A stretch of 36,994 nucleotides of DNA from a virus, in IMG/VR virus record IMGVR_UViG_3300042292_000808, positions 1-36,994 of that record; one strand, written 5' to 3'. The position numbers and the translations under genes are program-made. The notes beneath the pieces are model-generated. The model was not told where the DNA came from. It worked only from the letters and a program-made list of their open reading frames with translations, and ran no database searches. Shown piece after piece: positions 21,556 to 30,500 of the stretch (its first letter is position 1; each line of letters opens with the position of its first letter).

Positions 21556-21698
21556 TGAGAACTAGATATATAGGCGGAGTTGTATCGAATACTGCACCCG
21601 TTACCACTGGGCCAGCGCAAACAGGTCAAGCTAGCGGTATGTGGACACTAACCCAACAAATGAAGCTTAAACAAGCTAATAAATGGCCTACAAGTTAG
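21555..21698 (+). CDS. Orphan 47-residue fibre anchor peptide
   Basis: The frame begins at a TAATG overlap with the previous stop and encodes 47 residues. It consists only of the anchor found at the N-termini of the 19501 and 34102 adhesins: IGGVVSNTAPVTTGPAQTG, then ASGMWTLTQQ and ANKWPTS. The stop codon lies exactly where the other proteins continue into FN3 domains. It is either a separate virion plug, a competitor for the same binding site, or an adhesin that has lost its body. No SD of its own is seen, so translation would depend on coupling. Confidence 0.7.
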   Translation: MRTRYIGGVVSNTAPVTTGPAQTGQASGMWTLTQQMKLKQANKWPTS

Positions 21699-21729
21699 CT
21701 GGAATCTAATATCCCAGATGTTTTAAAAC

Positions 21730-21737
21730 GATAAATA
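21730..21737 (+). promoter_or_regulatory. Late-promoter-like GATAAATA
   Basis: GATAAATA lies in the 104-base gap between the anchor peptide and the 21803 gene, 65 bases from its ATG. The T4 late consensus differs only in the first base. Confidence 0.45.
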
Positions 21738-21802
21738 GATATTTACGTAGATTTTATAGGCTACACGATGTCTACACAGTTAAAATACACGAGGGTTAAA
21801 TA

Positions 21803-23074
21803 ATGGGGTTTGGTACAGCTAGTGCGAGAGCGGTTGCTAACAACACCCCAAATATCGTATTCTCTAATAAAACATCAGCGTACACCGTTAAACTGTCTGA
21901 TGATAATAAAATCATTAATTGTACAGCTAATACATTTACTGTATCTTTACCAGCTGCTGCTGTTGCAAGAGCTGGTTTCTTTTGTGAGGTTTGGAACAGT
22001 TCTGTAACATCTACGGATGTTATTACTATTGATCCAAATAATTCTGAAACCATCGATGGTTTATCTACACTGGTGCTTCAACGAGGTGAAGGTGTACAAA
22101 TCATTAGCGATGGTACCAATTGGCAAGTTGATACCTATAAAGGTACACGATTATATTCAGAAAATTCTCCACCATCTGTATTAAGACCGTCAGCTGGTAA
22201 CTACTCATTAGCGTTAGGTTATGATGCTACACATGTTAGCAAGTCAGATGCAAGCGGAATTAATGCATTTGCTTATGCTGGTACAGCGTCAGGTGATTAT
22301 TCGATAGCAATTGGAGCAATATCTTCAAATATTGGGTCATTAGCAATTGGTTCACCAAAATATACAACAAAAGCAACAGCTAGCAATTTATATTCTATAT
22401 CAATAGGTGGTGATTCAACCGGTGTCTACGGTGCAAGTAGCGCTGGAGCTGGAGCAATATCGCTAGGTGGGTCATATGCAAACGGTACAGCATCATTTGC
22501 AGCTATTAATGAAGATACGAGCGGTACATACGGCGCACAAGGTGTTAACAGTGTAGCAATCGGAAAACAAACATTGTCATCTGGTACTAGTTCTGTTGCA
22601 TTAGGTAGCAATGCTGCTTCTACAGGTTACGGTAAGTTTGCATATGCGTCTGGTAATTTTACATCAGTAGGAGACGCACAATACGGTGTCATGGTGTTAA
22701 GATGTACGACGACAACAGCATCGACAACTATAATGACAAGTGATGCTGGTGCAGCAAGTACGGGTAACCAAATAATTCTACCAAACGATAGTACTTATTT
22801 CTTCCGTGCTCATATTGTCGCAAGACGTTCTGATGTTGATAACGAATGCGCAGCTTTTATTTTAGAAGGTTGTGCAGATCGAAATACAACAGCTGGTAGT
22901 GTACTATTTGTTGGTCCACCTGCTAAACAGATATTAGCAAGAGATGTAGCAGCGTGGGATTGTATCGTAGTAGTAGATACAACAAACGGTGGGTTATCAT
23001 TTACGGTAGTTGGAGAAGTAAGTAAAACAATAAAATGGGTGGCTACGGTTCAAACAGTTGAGGTTTCAGGATGA
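21803..23074 (+). CDS. Fibre with YadA-like head repeats
   Basis: The 423-residue protein has an N-terminal domain (residues ~15-115) distantly like the ~90-residue module of other fibres here (VFSNKTSAYTVKL, then VQIISDGTNWQVD). Residues ~125-300 contain repeats of the YadA/Hia head type: SLALGYDA, SIAIGA, SLAIGS, SISIGG, SVAIGK and SVALGS, which form left-handed beta-rolls in trimeric adhesins. The C-terminal ~130 residues are the fibre-tip domain also encoded alone at 16160-16603. It overlaps the giant fibre gene by 4 bases. Confidence 0.78.
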   Translation: MGFGTASARAVANNTPNIVFSNKTSAYTVKLSDDNKIINCTANTFTVSLPAAAVARAGFFCEVWNSSVTSTDVITIDPNNSETIDGLSTLVLQRGEGVQIISDGTNWQVDTYKGTRLYSENSPPSVLRPSAGNYSLALGYDATHVSKSDASGINAFAYAGTASGDYSIAIGAISSNIGSLAIGSPKYTTKATASNLYSISIGGDSTGVYGASSAGAGAISLGGSYANGTASFAAINEDTSGTYGAQGVNSVAIGKQTLSSGTSSVALGSNAASTGYGKFAYASGNFTSVGDAQYGVMVLRCTTTTASTTIMTSDAGAASTGNQIILPNDSTYFFRAHIVARRSDVDNECAAFILEGCADRNTTAGSVLFVGPPAKQILARDVAAWDCIVVVDTTNGGLSFTVVGEVSKTIKWVATVQTVEVSG

Positions 23075-26000
23075 GTATTCTTATAGACCACGTTAGTGGT
23101 AACGTTTCAGCTAGTACGGGCAGCTTATCTATTAATGGTACCGTACCTCAACCGCTGCATACTATTTTAACATCCGTATCTGGGTTATCTACTAGTGTAA
23201 CAGGATTGTTAAAATTAACAAACGGTGTAGCGTCGTTTGATACGAGTAATTATTTGGTAAGTGGTGGAGCGCTAGGTACACCTAGCAGTGGTACATTAAC
23301 TAATTGTACTGGGTATACATACACCAATTTATCAGGTACAGTACCGACTTGGAATCAAAATACAACAGGTACAGCTGCAGGGCTAAGCTCAACGTTAGCG
23401 GTTAGTAGTGGTGGCACCGGTGCTGCAACGTTAGCAGCTAATAACGTTCTGTTAGGTAATGGTACAAGTGCTGTACAAACCGTAGCTCCTGGTACAGCTG
23501 GTAATATTTTAGTTAGCGACGGTACTACTTGGATATCCGGATCAGCAGCAACTGCATCCTTACCGACCCAAACCGGTAACAGTAGTAAATATCTAACTAC
23601 TGATGGTACAAATGCGAGTTGGAATGCGTCAACTGGTTCTGGTACCGTTGTTTTGTCAACATCACCAACATTAGTATCACCTACTTTAGGTACACCTACA
23701 TCAGTAACGTTAACTAATGCAACTGGTTTACCAATATCAACAGGTGTTTCTGGTTTAGCAACCGGTATAGCAACATTCTTAGCTACACCATCGAGTGCTA
23801 ACTTGATAACAGCTGTTACTGATGAAACCGGTACAGGTTCATTAGTATTTGCTACAAGTCCTACATTAGTAACGCCGTTATTGGGTACACCTACTAGTGG
23901 TATATTGACCAATTGTACTGGTTACACATACGCTAACCTATCAGGTACTGTACCAACTTGGAACCAAAATACGACTGGTACAGCTGCTGGTTTGAGTACG
24001 ACATTAGCTGTTAGTAGCGGTGGTACAGGTACAACAACATTAGCAGTTAATAACGTTCTGCTAGGTAACGGTACAAGTGCTGTACAAACCGTAGCTCCTG
24101 GTACATCTGGTAATATTTTAGTTAGCGACGGTACTACTTGGATATCCGGATCAGCTGCAACTGCATCCTTACCATTACAAACAGGAAATAACGGAAAGTA
24201 CTTAACTACAGATGGTACAAATGCGAGTTGGAGTGCGTCAACTGGTTCTGGTAACGTTGTTTTGTCAACATCACCAACATTAGTATCACCTGCATTAGGT
24301 ACACCGTCAAGTGGTGATTTATCAAATGCTACAAATGCTGTTGGGTATTCATTAAAGTCAGCATCTACGACAATTGCTATTAGTTCAGCTACAGCTCCTA
24401 CTTCCGGGCAAGTTTTAACCGCAACAAGCTCAACAGCTGCAACATGGCAAACGGTTAGTTCATTACCAGCGCAAACTGGAAACACAGGTAAATACTTAAC
24501 TACAGACGGGTCTAGTGCAAGTTGGTCTACGATATCCAGCGGATTAGCATCAACGGCAATTAAAACTGCAAATTATACAGCAGCAGCTTATGAGTTAGTG
24601 CGTGTTGATTCAACATCTGGCGTCGTGACAATAACAATGCCAGCTTCTCCAGCTGATGGTGCTATTATTGGTGTGATCGATGTCGCAAAAACATTCGGCG
24701 TCAATAACGTTACAGTCGTACCTGGTGCTGGGAAAACAATTGAAGGTGATAGCACTGCAATGTTGTTGAATGTTAATGGAGTGTATACATCGTTTGTGTA
24801 TATTTCTGCAACTTCTAATTGGCGGATACTTGAAACACCTCAGAATGCTGGTACAGGCTCTGTTAAACCGACAGCGATTAAAACAGCAAATTATGCAGCA
24901 GCTGAATATGATTTGGTGTGTACAAATTCTACAACAAGCGCGTTTAATGTTACTTTACCAACAGCTCCATTAACAGGTACAGTTGTAGGTGTAATGGACG
25001 TTGCTGGCACACTCAGTACTAATAATGTAACCGTTGTACCTGGCACTGGCGCAACAATTGAAAGTGATACATCGTTTATTTTAGATGTTAATAATACTTA
25101 CGCATCGTTTATATATTTTTCCGATACAGCTAATTGGAGAATACAAAATACACCTGGTGATGCTGGGTTAGCTACTGGTACAGGTAGTTTAGTAAATTCA
25201 ATTTCTCCTACTTTAGTAACACCGATATTAGGTACCCCGACAAGTGGTACACTAACTAATTGTACAGGTTACTTGTTTGCAAATTTAACAAGCACACCTA
25301 CTACAGTATCAGGATACGGCATTACAAATGCGTTGACAACATCTATGCTCGGTGCAGCAAGTGGTGTTGCTCCATTAGGTAGCGATTCAAAAATCTCATC
25401 AACTTATTTACCTAGCTATGTAGATGATGTAATTGAAGCTGCTAATTTTGCAGCATTACCAGCTACCGGGGAAACAAGTAAGATTTACGTAGCTCAAGAC
25501 ACCAATAAAATTTATCGTTGGTCTGGATCTGCATATATTGAGATCGCAACAAGTGTTGGTAGTTCTGATACCGCTGTTAAGTTAGTCACCGCTAGATCTA
25601 TAGCAGCGACCGGTGATGCTACCTGGTCTGTTTCATTCGACGGTTCAGCGAATGTAACAGCAGCGTTAACATTAGCGAACGTTGTTACAGCTGGTACAGG
25701 TACTAAAGTAACTTATAATGCGAAAGGTCTAATAACAAGTTCTACAACATTAACAGTTGGTGATATTACTGATATATCGACAACGTATCAAGCGAAAAAT
25801 ACTAATTTAACATCGTTAGCTGCACTATCACCAAGTACTACTGGGCTAGTCAAATTAACAAATGGTACAGCTTCGTTGGATACTAGTAGTTATTTGGTAA
25901 GCGGTGGCGCATTAGGTACACCAAGCAGTGGTACATTAACAAATGCAACCGGTTTACCAATTACAACAGGTGTATCTGGGTTAGGTACGGGTATTTCAAC

Positions 26001-28035
26001 GTTCTTAGCTACGCCATCTAGTGTTAATTTATTAGCATCTGTTACAGATGAAACAGGTACAGGTTCGTTAGTATTTGGTACTGGACCCACCATTGATACA
26101 CCTAGAATAACAACAGAATTGCGTATTAACAATACAGCTAATACGTTCTATACTGGTTTTAAAACAGGTACAATAACAGCTAATAAAATTTGGACTTTAC
26201 CGACAGCTGATGGGACAGTTAATCAGATAATGAAAACTGACGGTGCGGGGAATTTAGGTTGGTCAGACCCCACAGTTGCAGCTGGCTCAAATACACAACT
26301 ACAGTTTAATAATTCTGGTGCATTAGGTGCGAGTTCAAACCTAACATGGGATGGTACATACATATCAGCGACTTACCTAAAATCATCTAATTCAGTTGGT
26401 GATGAAGGTGGTGAAATATTATTAGCAAAGCCACAAACAAACTCTACTATAGCTGGTACTGGTGTTACGATTGATATCTATCAGAACAAGCTACGAATAT
26501 TTGAACAAGGTGGTACAGCACGTGGGGCTTACATTGATCTAGCAGCAGCCGGTGCTGGAGTTAGCTCAAACTTGTTATCAGCGTCAGCAATGACGTACGG
26601 TACCGGGGTAACAACATGGTTAGCTACGCCATCTAGTGCTAATTTATTAGCAGCTGTAACAGATGAGACTGGTACCGGGTCGTTAGTATTTTCAAATTCA
26701 CCAACATTGGTATCACCTGCATTAGGTACTCCATCAAGTGGTGATTTATCAAATACGACTAACGCGGTAGGCTATTCGTTAAAATCAGCGTCCACAACTA
26801 TTAATATTAGTTCAGCGACAGCTCCAACGACAGGTCAAGTTTTAACTGCTACGAGTGGTACAGCTGCAACATGGCAAACAGTTAATGGACTCCCAACTCA
26901 AACAGGTAACAGTGGTAAATATTTAAAAACCGATGGTGCAACTGCGAGTTGGAATTCGGTAGCTACCGGGTTAATAACCACCGCTGTAAAAACTGCTAAT
27001 TACACAGCAGCTACCAATGATTTAGTTAGCGCTAACTCTACTGCTGGTAGCTTTAGTGTGACATTGCCAGTAACGCCATCTGATGGCGCAGTAGTAGGTA
27101 TAATTGATATCGCTGGTACATTTGCAACCAATACCGTTACTGTACTACCTGGTGCAGGTGCGACAGTTGAAGGTGATACATCGTTTATATTAGATATTAG
27201 TAAAACATATATAACGTTTATTTACATTCCAGCGTCAACGAATTGGAGAGTACAAAATACACCTGCAACAATGATGCCAGGAACTGGTACAGGGTCAACT
27301 GTGTATGCAATAAGTCCTACCTTAGTTACACCATTATTAGGTGTCCCAACAAGTGGTACACTAACAAATTGTACAGGGTATACATATACTAACCTATCCG
27401 GAACAGTACCAACATGGAACCAAAATACTACGGGTACAGCAGCTAATCTATCAGGTACCCCAACATTACCGACAGGTACTACTTTAGTTGCACCAGTATT
27501 AGGTACACCTGCAAGTGGTAATTTTAGTACAGGTACATTCACTTGGCCAACATTTAACCAAAATACTACGGGTACAGCTGCTACTTTTACAAGCACCGCA
27601 CAAAACTCACAATTTAACTCAATTGGTATTGGTACAGCAGCTTCTGCTACTGCAGGTGAGATTAGAGCAACTAATAATATCACCGCATATTATTCAGATG
27701 AAAGGTTAAAAACCAATATTGTTAATATTCCAAATGCGTTAGAAAAAGTACTTCAATTAAACGGAGTAACATTTAACGCAAATGATCTTGCTGCTACATT
27801 TGGATATACTAATCAATCACAACAAGTTGGTGTTATAGCTCAACAAGTTGAAGCAGTTTTACCTCAAATCGTTGTACCGGCACCGTTTGATATTGGTAGA
27901 AATGAAGATGGTGATGAGTATTCAATAAGTGGTGAAAATTTCAAAACGGTTCAATATGAGAAATTAGTACCATTATTGATTGAAGCAATCAAAGAACTAA
28001 CTATCGAAGTTAATAAATTAAAAGGTGGTAAATAA
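23071..28035 (+). CDS. Giant repetitive tail fibre with C-terminal S74 intramolecular chaperone
   Basis: The 1654-residue protein is the largest in the window. It starts like the 16600 protein and consists mostly of repeated fibre modules: SPTLVTPxLGTPSSGTLTNCTG, LSGTVPTWNQNTTGTA, GNGTSAVQTVAPG, GKYLTTDGTNASW and ATPSSANLITAVTDETGTG. Three copies of a ~90-residue domain (TANYTA...LVxxxST...PxDGAxxGxxDxAxTF...GAG...GDT...NWR) lie near residues 490-590, 603-695 and 1301-1396. The last 113 residues are a Peptidase_S74 chaperone: Ser1542-Asp-Glu-Arg-Leu-Lys begins it, followed by VGVIAQQVE and a VQYEKLVPLLIEAIKEL coiled coil. In endosialidases and T5 L-shaped fibres this domain trimerises the fibre, then cuts itself off before that serine. 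A long, trimeric fibre is inferred. Confidence 0.87.
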   Translation: MSILIDHVSGNVSASTGSLSINGTVPQPLHTILTSVSGLSTSVTGLLKLTNGVASFDTSNYLVSGGALGTPSSGTLTNCTGYTYTNLSGTVPTWNQNTTGTAAGLSSTLAVSSGGTGAATLAANNVLLGNGTSAVQTVAPGTAGNILVSDGTTWISGSAATASLPTQTGNSSKYLTTDGTNASWNASTGSGTVVLSTSPTLVSPTLGTPTSVTLTNATGLPISTGVSGLATGIATFLATPSSANLITAVTDETGTGSLVFATSPTLVTPLLGTPTSGILTNCTGYTYANLSGTVPTWNQNTTGTAAGLSTTLAVSSGGTGTTTLAVNNVLLGNGTSAVQTVAPGTSGNILVSDGTTWISGSAATASLPLQTGNNGKYLTTDGTNASWSASTGSGNVVLSTSPTLVSPALGTPSSGDLSNATNAVGYSLKSASTTIAISSATAPTSGQVLTATSSTAATWQTVSSLPAQTGNTGKYLTTDGSSASWSTISSGLASTAIKTANYTAAAYELVRVDSTSGVVTITMPASPADGAIIGVIDVAKTFGVNNVTVVPGAGKTIEGDSTAMLLNVNGVYTSFVYISATSNWRILETPQNAGTGSVKPTAIKTANYAAAEYDLVCTNSTTSAFNVTLPTAPLTGTVVGVMDVAGTLSTNNVTVVPGTGATIESDTSFILDVNNTYASFIYFSDTANWRIQNTPGDAGLATGTGSLVNSISPTLVTPILGTPTSGTLTNCTGYLFANLTSTPTTVSGYGITNALTTSMLGAASGVAPLGSDSKISSTYLPSYVDDVIEAANFAALPATGETSKIYVAQDTNKIYRWSGSAYIEIATSVGSSDTAVKLVTARSIAATGDATWSVSFDGSANVTAALTLANVVTAGTGTKVTYNAKGLITSSTTLTVGDITDISTTYQAKNTNLTSLAALSPSTTGLVKLTNGTASLDTSSYLVSGGALGTPSSGTLTNATGLPITTGVSGLGTGISTFLATPSSVNLLASVTDETGTGSLVFGTGPTIDTPRITTELRINNTANTFYTGFKTGTITANKIWTLPTADGTVNQIMKTDGAGNLGWSDPTVAAGSNTQLQFNNSGALGASSNLTWDGTYISATYLKSSNSVGDEGGEILLAKPQTNSTIAGTGVTIDIYQNKLRIFEQGGTARGAYIDLAAAGAGVSSNLLSASAMTYGTGVTTWLATPSSANLLAAVTDETGTGSLVFSNSPTLVSPALGTPSSGDLSNTTNAVGYSLKSASTTINISSATAPTTGQVLTATSGTAATWQTVNGLPTQTGNSGKYLKTDGATASWNSVATGLITTAVKTANYTAATNDLVSANSTAGSFSVTLPVTPSDGAVVGIIDIAGTFATNTVTVLPGAGATVEGDTSFILDISKTYITFIYIPASTNWRVQNTPATMMPGTGTGSTVYAISPTLVTPLLGVPTSGTLTNCTGYTYTNLSGTVPTWNQNTTGTAANLSGTPTLPTGTTLVAPVLGTPASGNFSTGTFTWPTFNQNTTGTAATFTSTAQNSQFNSIGIGTAASATAGEIRATNNITAYYSDERLKTNIVNIPNALEKVLQLNGVTFNANDLAATFGYTNQSQQVGVIAQQVEAVLPQIVVPAPFDIGRNEDGDEYSISGENFKTVQYEKLVPLLIEAIKELTIEVNKLKGGK
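23461..24300 (+). repeat. Tandem 609-base repeat within the giant fibre gene
   Basis: Bases 23461-23691 recur at 24070-24300, offset 609 bases (203 codons). The first ~112 bases of the two copies differ at only two positions, and the following ~85 bases beginning at GATGGTACAAATGCG (23602 and 24211) at very few. Intervening parts are more diverged. This is the mark of recent duplication or gene conversion inside the gene. Confidence 0.8.
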
Positions 28036-29021
28036 TGAAAGAATATACATGGGAAATATTATCGTTATATACAACACCGTCTGTCGATGGTTTATCAAGT
28101 GTTGTTAAACGTGTAACATGGCGATATCAAGTTAAAGAAGATACGTATGTAGCAGATGTATATAACGATACATATTTTAATTCAGTGGATCCAAATAATT
28201 TTATTGATTATAATAGCCTAGCACCTAATATAGTTTTTGACTGGGTGAGACAAGTTGAAGATATAGATAATATTAAACTGCAACTAGATGAAAAATTACT
28301 AGATGTAAAAACTCCAACAATAGTAGAGAAAGAAATACCTTGGGATCGTTCAATAGGTTATACTGGAACTGAACAATTTGTTGTTACTTTAGATAATACC
28401 GTAATCTTAGGTCCTGTAAATTGGAATAGCGGGGAATTTAATAAAATTTTAAACCAACATAATGTAAGCGATATTTTACCATCAGATATTTTAGCTTACA
28501 AACAAGGAATCGTTCCAAAAGATACCCCATTAGTAATAATAGAAAATTTAAAAATATATCAAGTTGATAAAATTATAAATGATACTGGATTTGATAATAT
28601 TTTATTCAACGGAACTGATATTTCTTGGGATTATTTAACCGGAAAAGCTGTTGGAACTTATGTCCCAACTTTAAACTCATTAGAACATATTAAAACTACA
28701 CTCAAACAAAATTTAAGAAATAAAAATAGCATATTGGAAGATACATCAATTAATGTTAATATAGATGGAACGGAATTTAATATATCTGCAACAAGTTGGG
28801 GTAGATTGTTTATTATGACTAAAATTCTTAGATTAGCCGATGGAGAGAGTTGTGATTGGTGGAATAATAAAGAAAAAATAACAGTTACGAAAGAACAATT
28901 GATGACTATGTTGATCGCTGTTGATGATTATATTAATTCTTTATGGGATGATGAGATACCTAAAATCACAGCAATAGATGTATGCACAACAGTAGATCAA
29001 TTAAAACAGATCGAGATATAA
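28035..29021 (+). CDS. Fibre-associated protein, DUF7936-like plus DUF4376-like
   Basis: The 328-residue protein starts at a TAATG overlap with the giant fibre gene behind an AAAGGTGG site. Residues 1-105 match a domain found beside phage fibre genes (YTWEILSLY, VVKRVTWRYQVKEDTY, FIDYNSLAPNIVFDWVRQ, ending in IPWDRS). The middle is unrecognised. The last ~105 residues resemble the DUF4376 region found at the ends of tail-fibre assembly proteins (NVNIDGTEFNISATSWGRL, then CDWWNNKEKITVTKEQL and a helical end). Both domains are linked to fibre assembly, so it probably serves the giant fibre. The domain names are from memory of their patterns. Confidence 0.65.
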   Translation: MKEYTWEILSLYTTPSVDGLSSVVKRVTWRYQVKEDTYVADVYNDTYFNSVDPNNFIDYNSLAPNIVFDWVRQVEDIDNIKLQLDEKLLDVKTPTIVEKEIPWDRSIGYTGTEQFVVTLDNTVILGPVNWNSGEFNKILNQHNVSDILPSDILAYKQGIVPKDTPLVIIENLKIYQVDKIINDTGFDNILFNGTDISWDYLTGKAVGTYVPTLNSLEHIKTTLKQNLRNKNSILEDTSINVNIDGTEFNISATSWGRLFIMTKILRLADGESCDWWNNKEKITVTKEQLMTMLIAVDDYINSLWDDEIPKITAIDVCTTVDQLKQIEI

Positions 29022-29022
29022 T

Positions 29023-29910
29023 ATGACTTTACCTGCATCTGGATCATCAATATCGCTAAATCAAGTTAATGTAGAACTGGGATTAAGTGGAACTACTACT
29101 ATAACAATGAACCAGACTACGCTTAGAACATTGTTTGCAGTAGCTAGTGGTGCTATATCTATGAGTAATGGATTTAGTAAAAGTGCTGTCACTGCTGCCG
29201 TATCGTCTATTGCTGTATCTGGTTCAGCTTCTACTAATCCCTTTACAAATGGAACATGGACTGTTTTAATAACTTATACTAATTCAACCACTAGCACTGA
29301 TTGTACTAAATTAACATGGGCATGGTATAATGGTGTTGTTAATACTGGAACGTTAACTGGGTGGGTATTAACAGTATCTACTGCAAATGTAACAGGAAAA
29401 AATACTGCTGGGGCAGGTACCGGATACATTAAAGCTACAGATACATCTACTGGAATATATGGAAGTAAAGTTGTATCTTGGACTTGTTTACCGTTAACAA
29501 CATTAATTACAATGTCAGATGGAACTCAGAAGGAAATGAGTAAAATTGGTGTGGGTGATACAATAAAAGCTGTAAATACTGAAACTAATGAATTATCTGA
29601 TGAAAAAGTAACGTTTGTTCTTGATACTATTAAATCATATAATTTAATAAAAATAATTTGCGAAGATAATATCATAATAGAACCAACACCAGAACACGAA
29701 ATCTGGATTAAACGCGATGGTATTACTCTATGGGTAGAGTCAAAAACTGTTATTTTTGGTGACGAATTATTAGCAGATAATTTGTCTTATAAAAAAGTTA
29801 TTTCGGTTGAGGCTATTAATTATCCAGATGGTATTGAAGTCGGAAATATATCAGTAGCAAATGCCAAGGTTTATTTTGCGGAACGCTTACTTATGCATAA
29901 CACTGGCTAA
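29023..29910 (+). CDS. Virion protein with C-terminal Hint (intein-like) domain
   Basis: The 295-residue protein has three parts. Residues 1-53 are a common phage structural N-terminus (SISLNQVNVELGLSGTT, then ASGAISMSNGFSKS). Residues ~57-154 are an Ig-like beta-sandwich. Residues 155-293 are a mini Hint domain: Cys155 starts block A (CLPLTTLITMSDG, then VGDTI), block B is T222-P-E-H225, and it ends VYFAERLLMHN with His292-Asn293, then Thr-Gly-stop. Hint domains activate the peptide bond before the Cys as a thioester and can cut or transfer it, so the Ig-bearing part could be released or attached to another molecule. There is no endonuclease and practically no C-extein, so it resembles bacterial intein-like domains rather than a mobile intein. 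It lies two bases after the fibre-assembly gene. Confidence 0.85.
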   Translation: MTLPASGSSISLNQVNVELGLSGTTTITMNQTTLRTLFAVASGAISMSNGFSKSAVTAAVSSIAVSGSASTNPFTNGTWTVLITYTNSTTSTDCTKLTWAWYNGVVNTGTLTGWVLTVSTANVTGKNTAGAGTGYIKATDTSTGIYGSKVVSWTCLPLTTLITMSDGTQKEMSKIGVGDTIKAVNTETNELSDEKVTFVLDTIKSYNLIKIICEDNIIIEPTPEHEIWIKRDGITLWVESKTVIFGDELLADNLSYKKVISVEAINYPDGIEVGNISVANAKVYFAERLLMHNTG

Positions 29911-29923
29911 AGGCCAGTGTTAT
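29897..29923 (+). other. Perfect 11-bp hairpin over the Hint gene's stop codon
   Basis: Bases 29897-29907 pair perfectly with 29913-29923 around a 5-base loop that holds most of the TAA stop. The left arm encodes the essential His-Asn-Thr-Gly end. No U tract follows, so it is a poor intrinsic terminator; mRNA 3'-end protection or control of downstream translation are options. Confidence 0.55.
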
Positions 29924-29939
29924 AACCGAGAATTTAATT

Positions 29940-30500
29940 ATGTTCGATATTATTGTGTTATCTAGTCCAAAGATGGTAAATCATGTTTTGAACAGAACAA
30001 TGAAATGTGTAGACGGTGAATCTTTTCATATTGTTACACCCTTTAAAGATACAAATACAGATTCAACTGTAAAAATTACGGTTACTGATACCCCAGAAAA
30101 TTCAATAGAAAATAGGGTAGTTATTGTAATTACAAAAGATTGTTATTTACCAGGTTTTTGGGAAGTTCAATTTCAACGCGCATTACAAATAGATACATCA
30201 CAAGTATTAGTACCAACTTTAACTAACCCAACAAATATTAATCAAGAATGTCCATTACTTGACACATTTATTGATGGCATCTATTTGGATAAATTAGATT
30301 GGTATAATAGATGCTGCAAACCAACAATAAAGACTATTTCAAATTGCTCAATAGATGGTAGTATTTTTGGTTATACTACTTTTGTAGATGTACCGTTAGG
30401 TCAAAGAAATTGGAACGTACTACAATCATGTATTATAGGCAACGGTGAAATCTTAACTAAAGATACAGGCAATATGGTTAACTTATTGGATTTAATATGA
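29940..30500 (+). CDS. Hypothetical protein coupled to glycosyltransferase genes
   Basis: The 186-residue protein is not recognised. It has an N-terminal beta-alpha start (FDIIVLSSP), alternating strands, an ENRVVIVITKDCYLPGFWEVQFQ segment and a central WYNRCCKP. No DxD motif is seen. It overlaps the next gene by 4 bases (ATGA), which itself overlaps a third, so the three form one translational unit. An accessory role for the two glycosyltransferases, or a degenerate enzyme of the same class, is possible. Confidence 0.55.
   Translation: MFDIIVLSSPKMVNHVLNRTMKCVDGESFHIVTPFKDTNTDSTVKITVTDTPENSIENRVVIVITKDCYLPGFWEVQFQRALQIDTSQVLVPTLTNPTNINQECPLLDTFIDGIYLDKLDWYNRCCKPTIKTISNCSIDGSIFGYTTFVDVPLGQRNWNVLQSCIIGNGEILTKDTGNMVNLLDLI

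Noticed and set aside
23461-24300. Possible CRISPR-like or phage-integration direct repeats
   Set aside because: The repeats are in frame, long, 609 bases apart and encode fibre modules; there is no short repeat-spacer pattern.
29487-29904. A mobile intein
   Set aside because: No endonuclease blocks, only two residues after the His-Asn, and no extein continues downstream; a Hint/bacterial-intein-like domain fits better.
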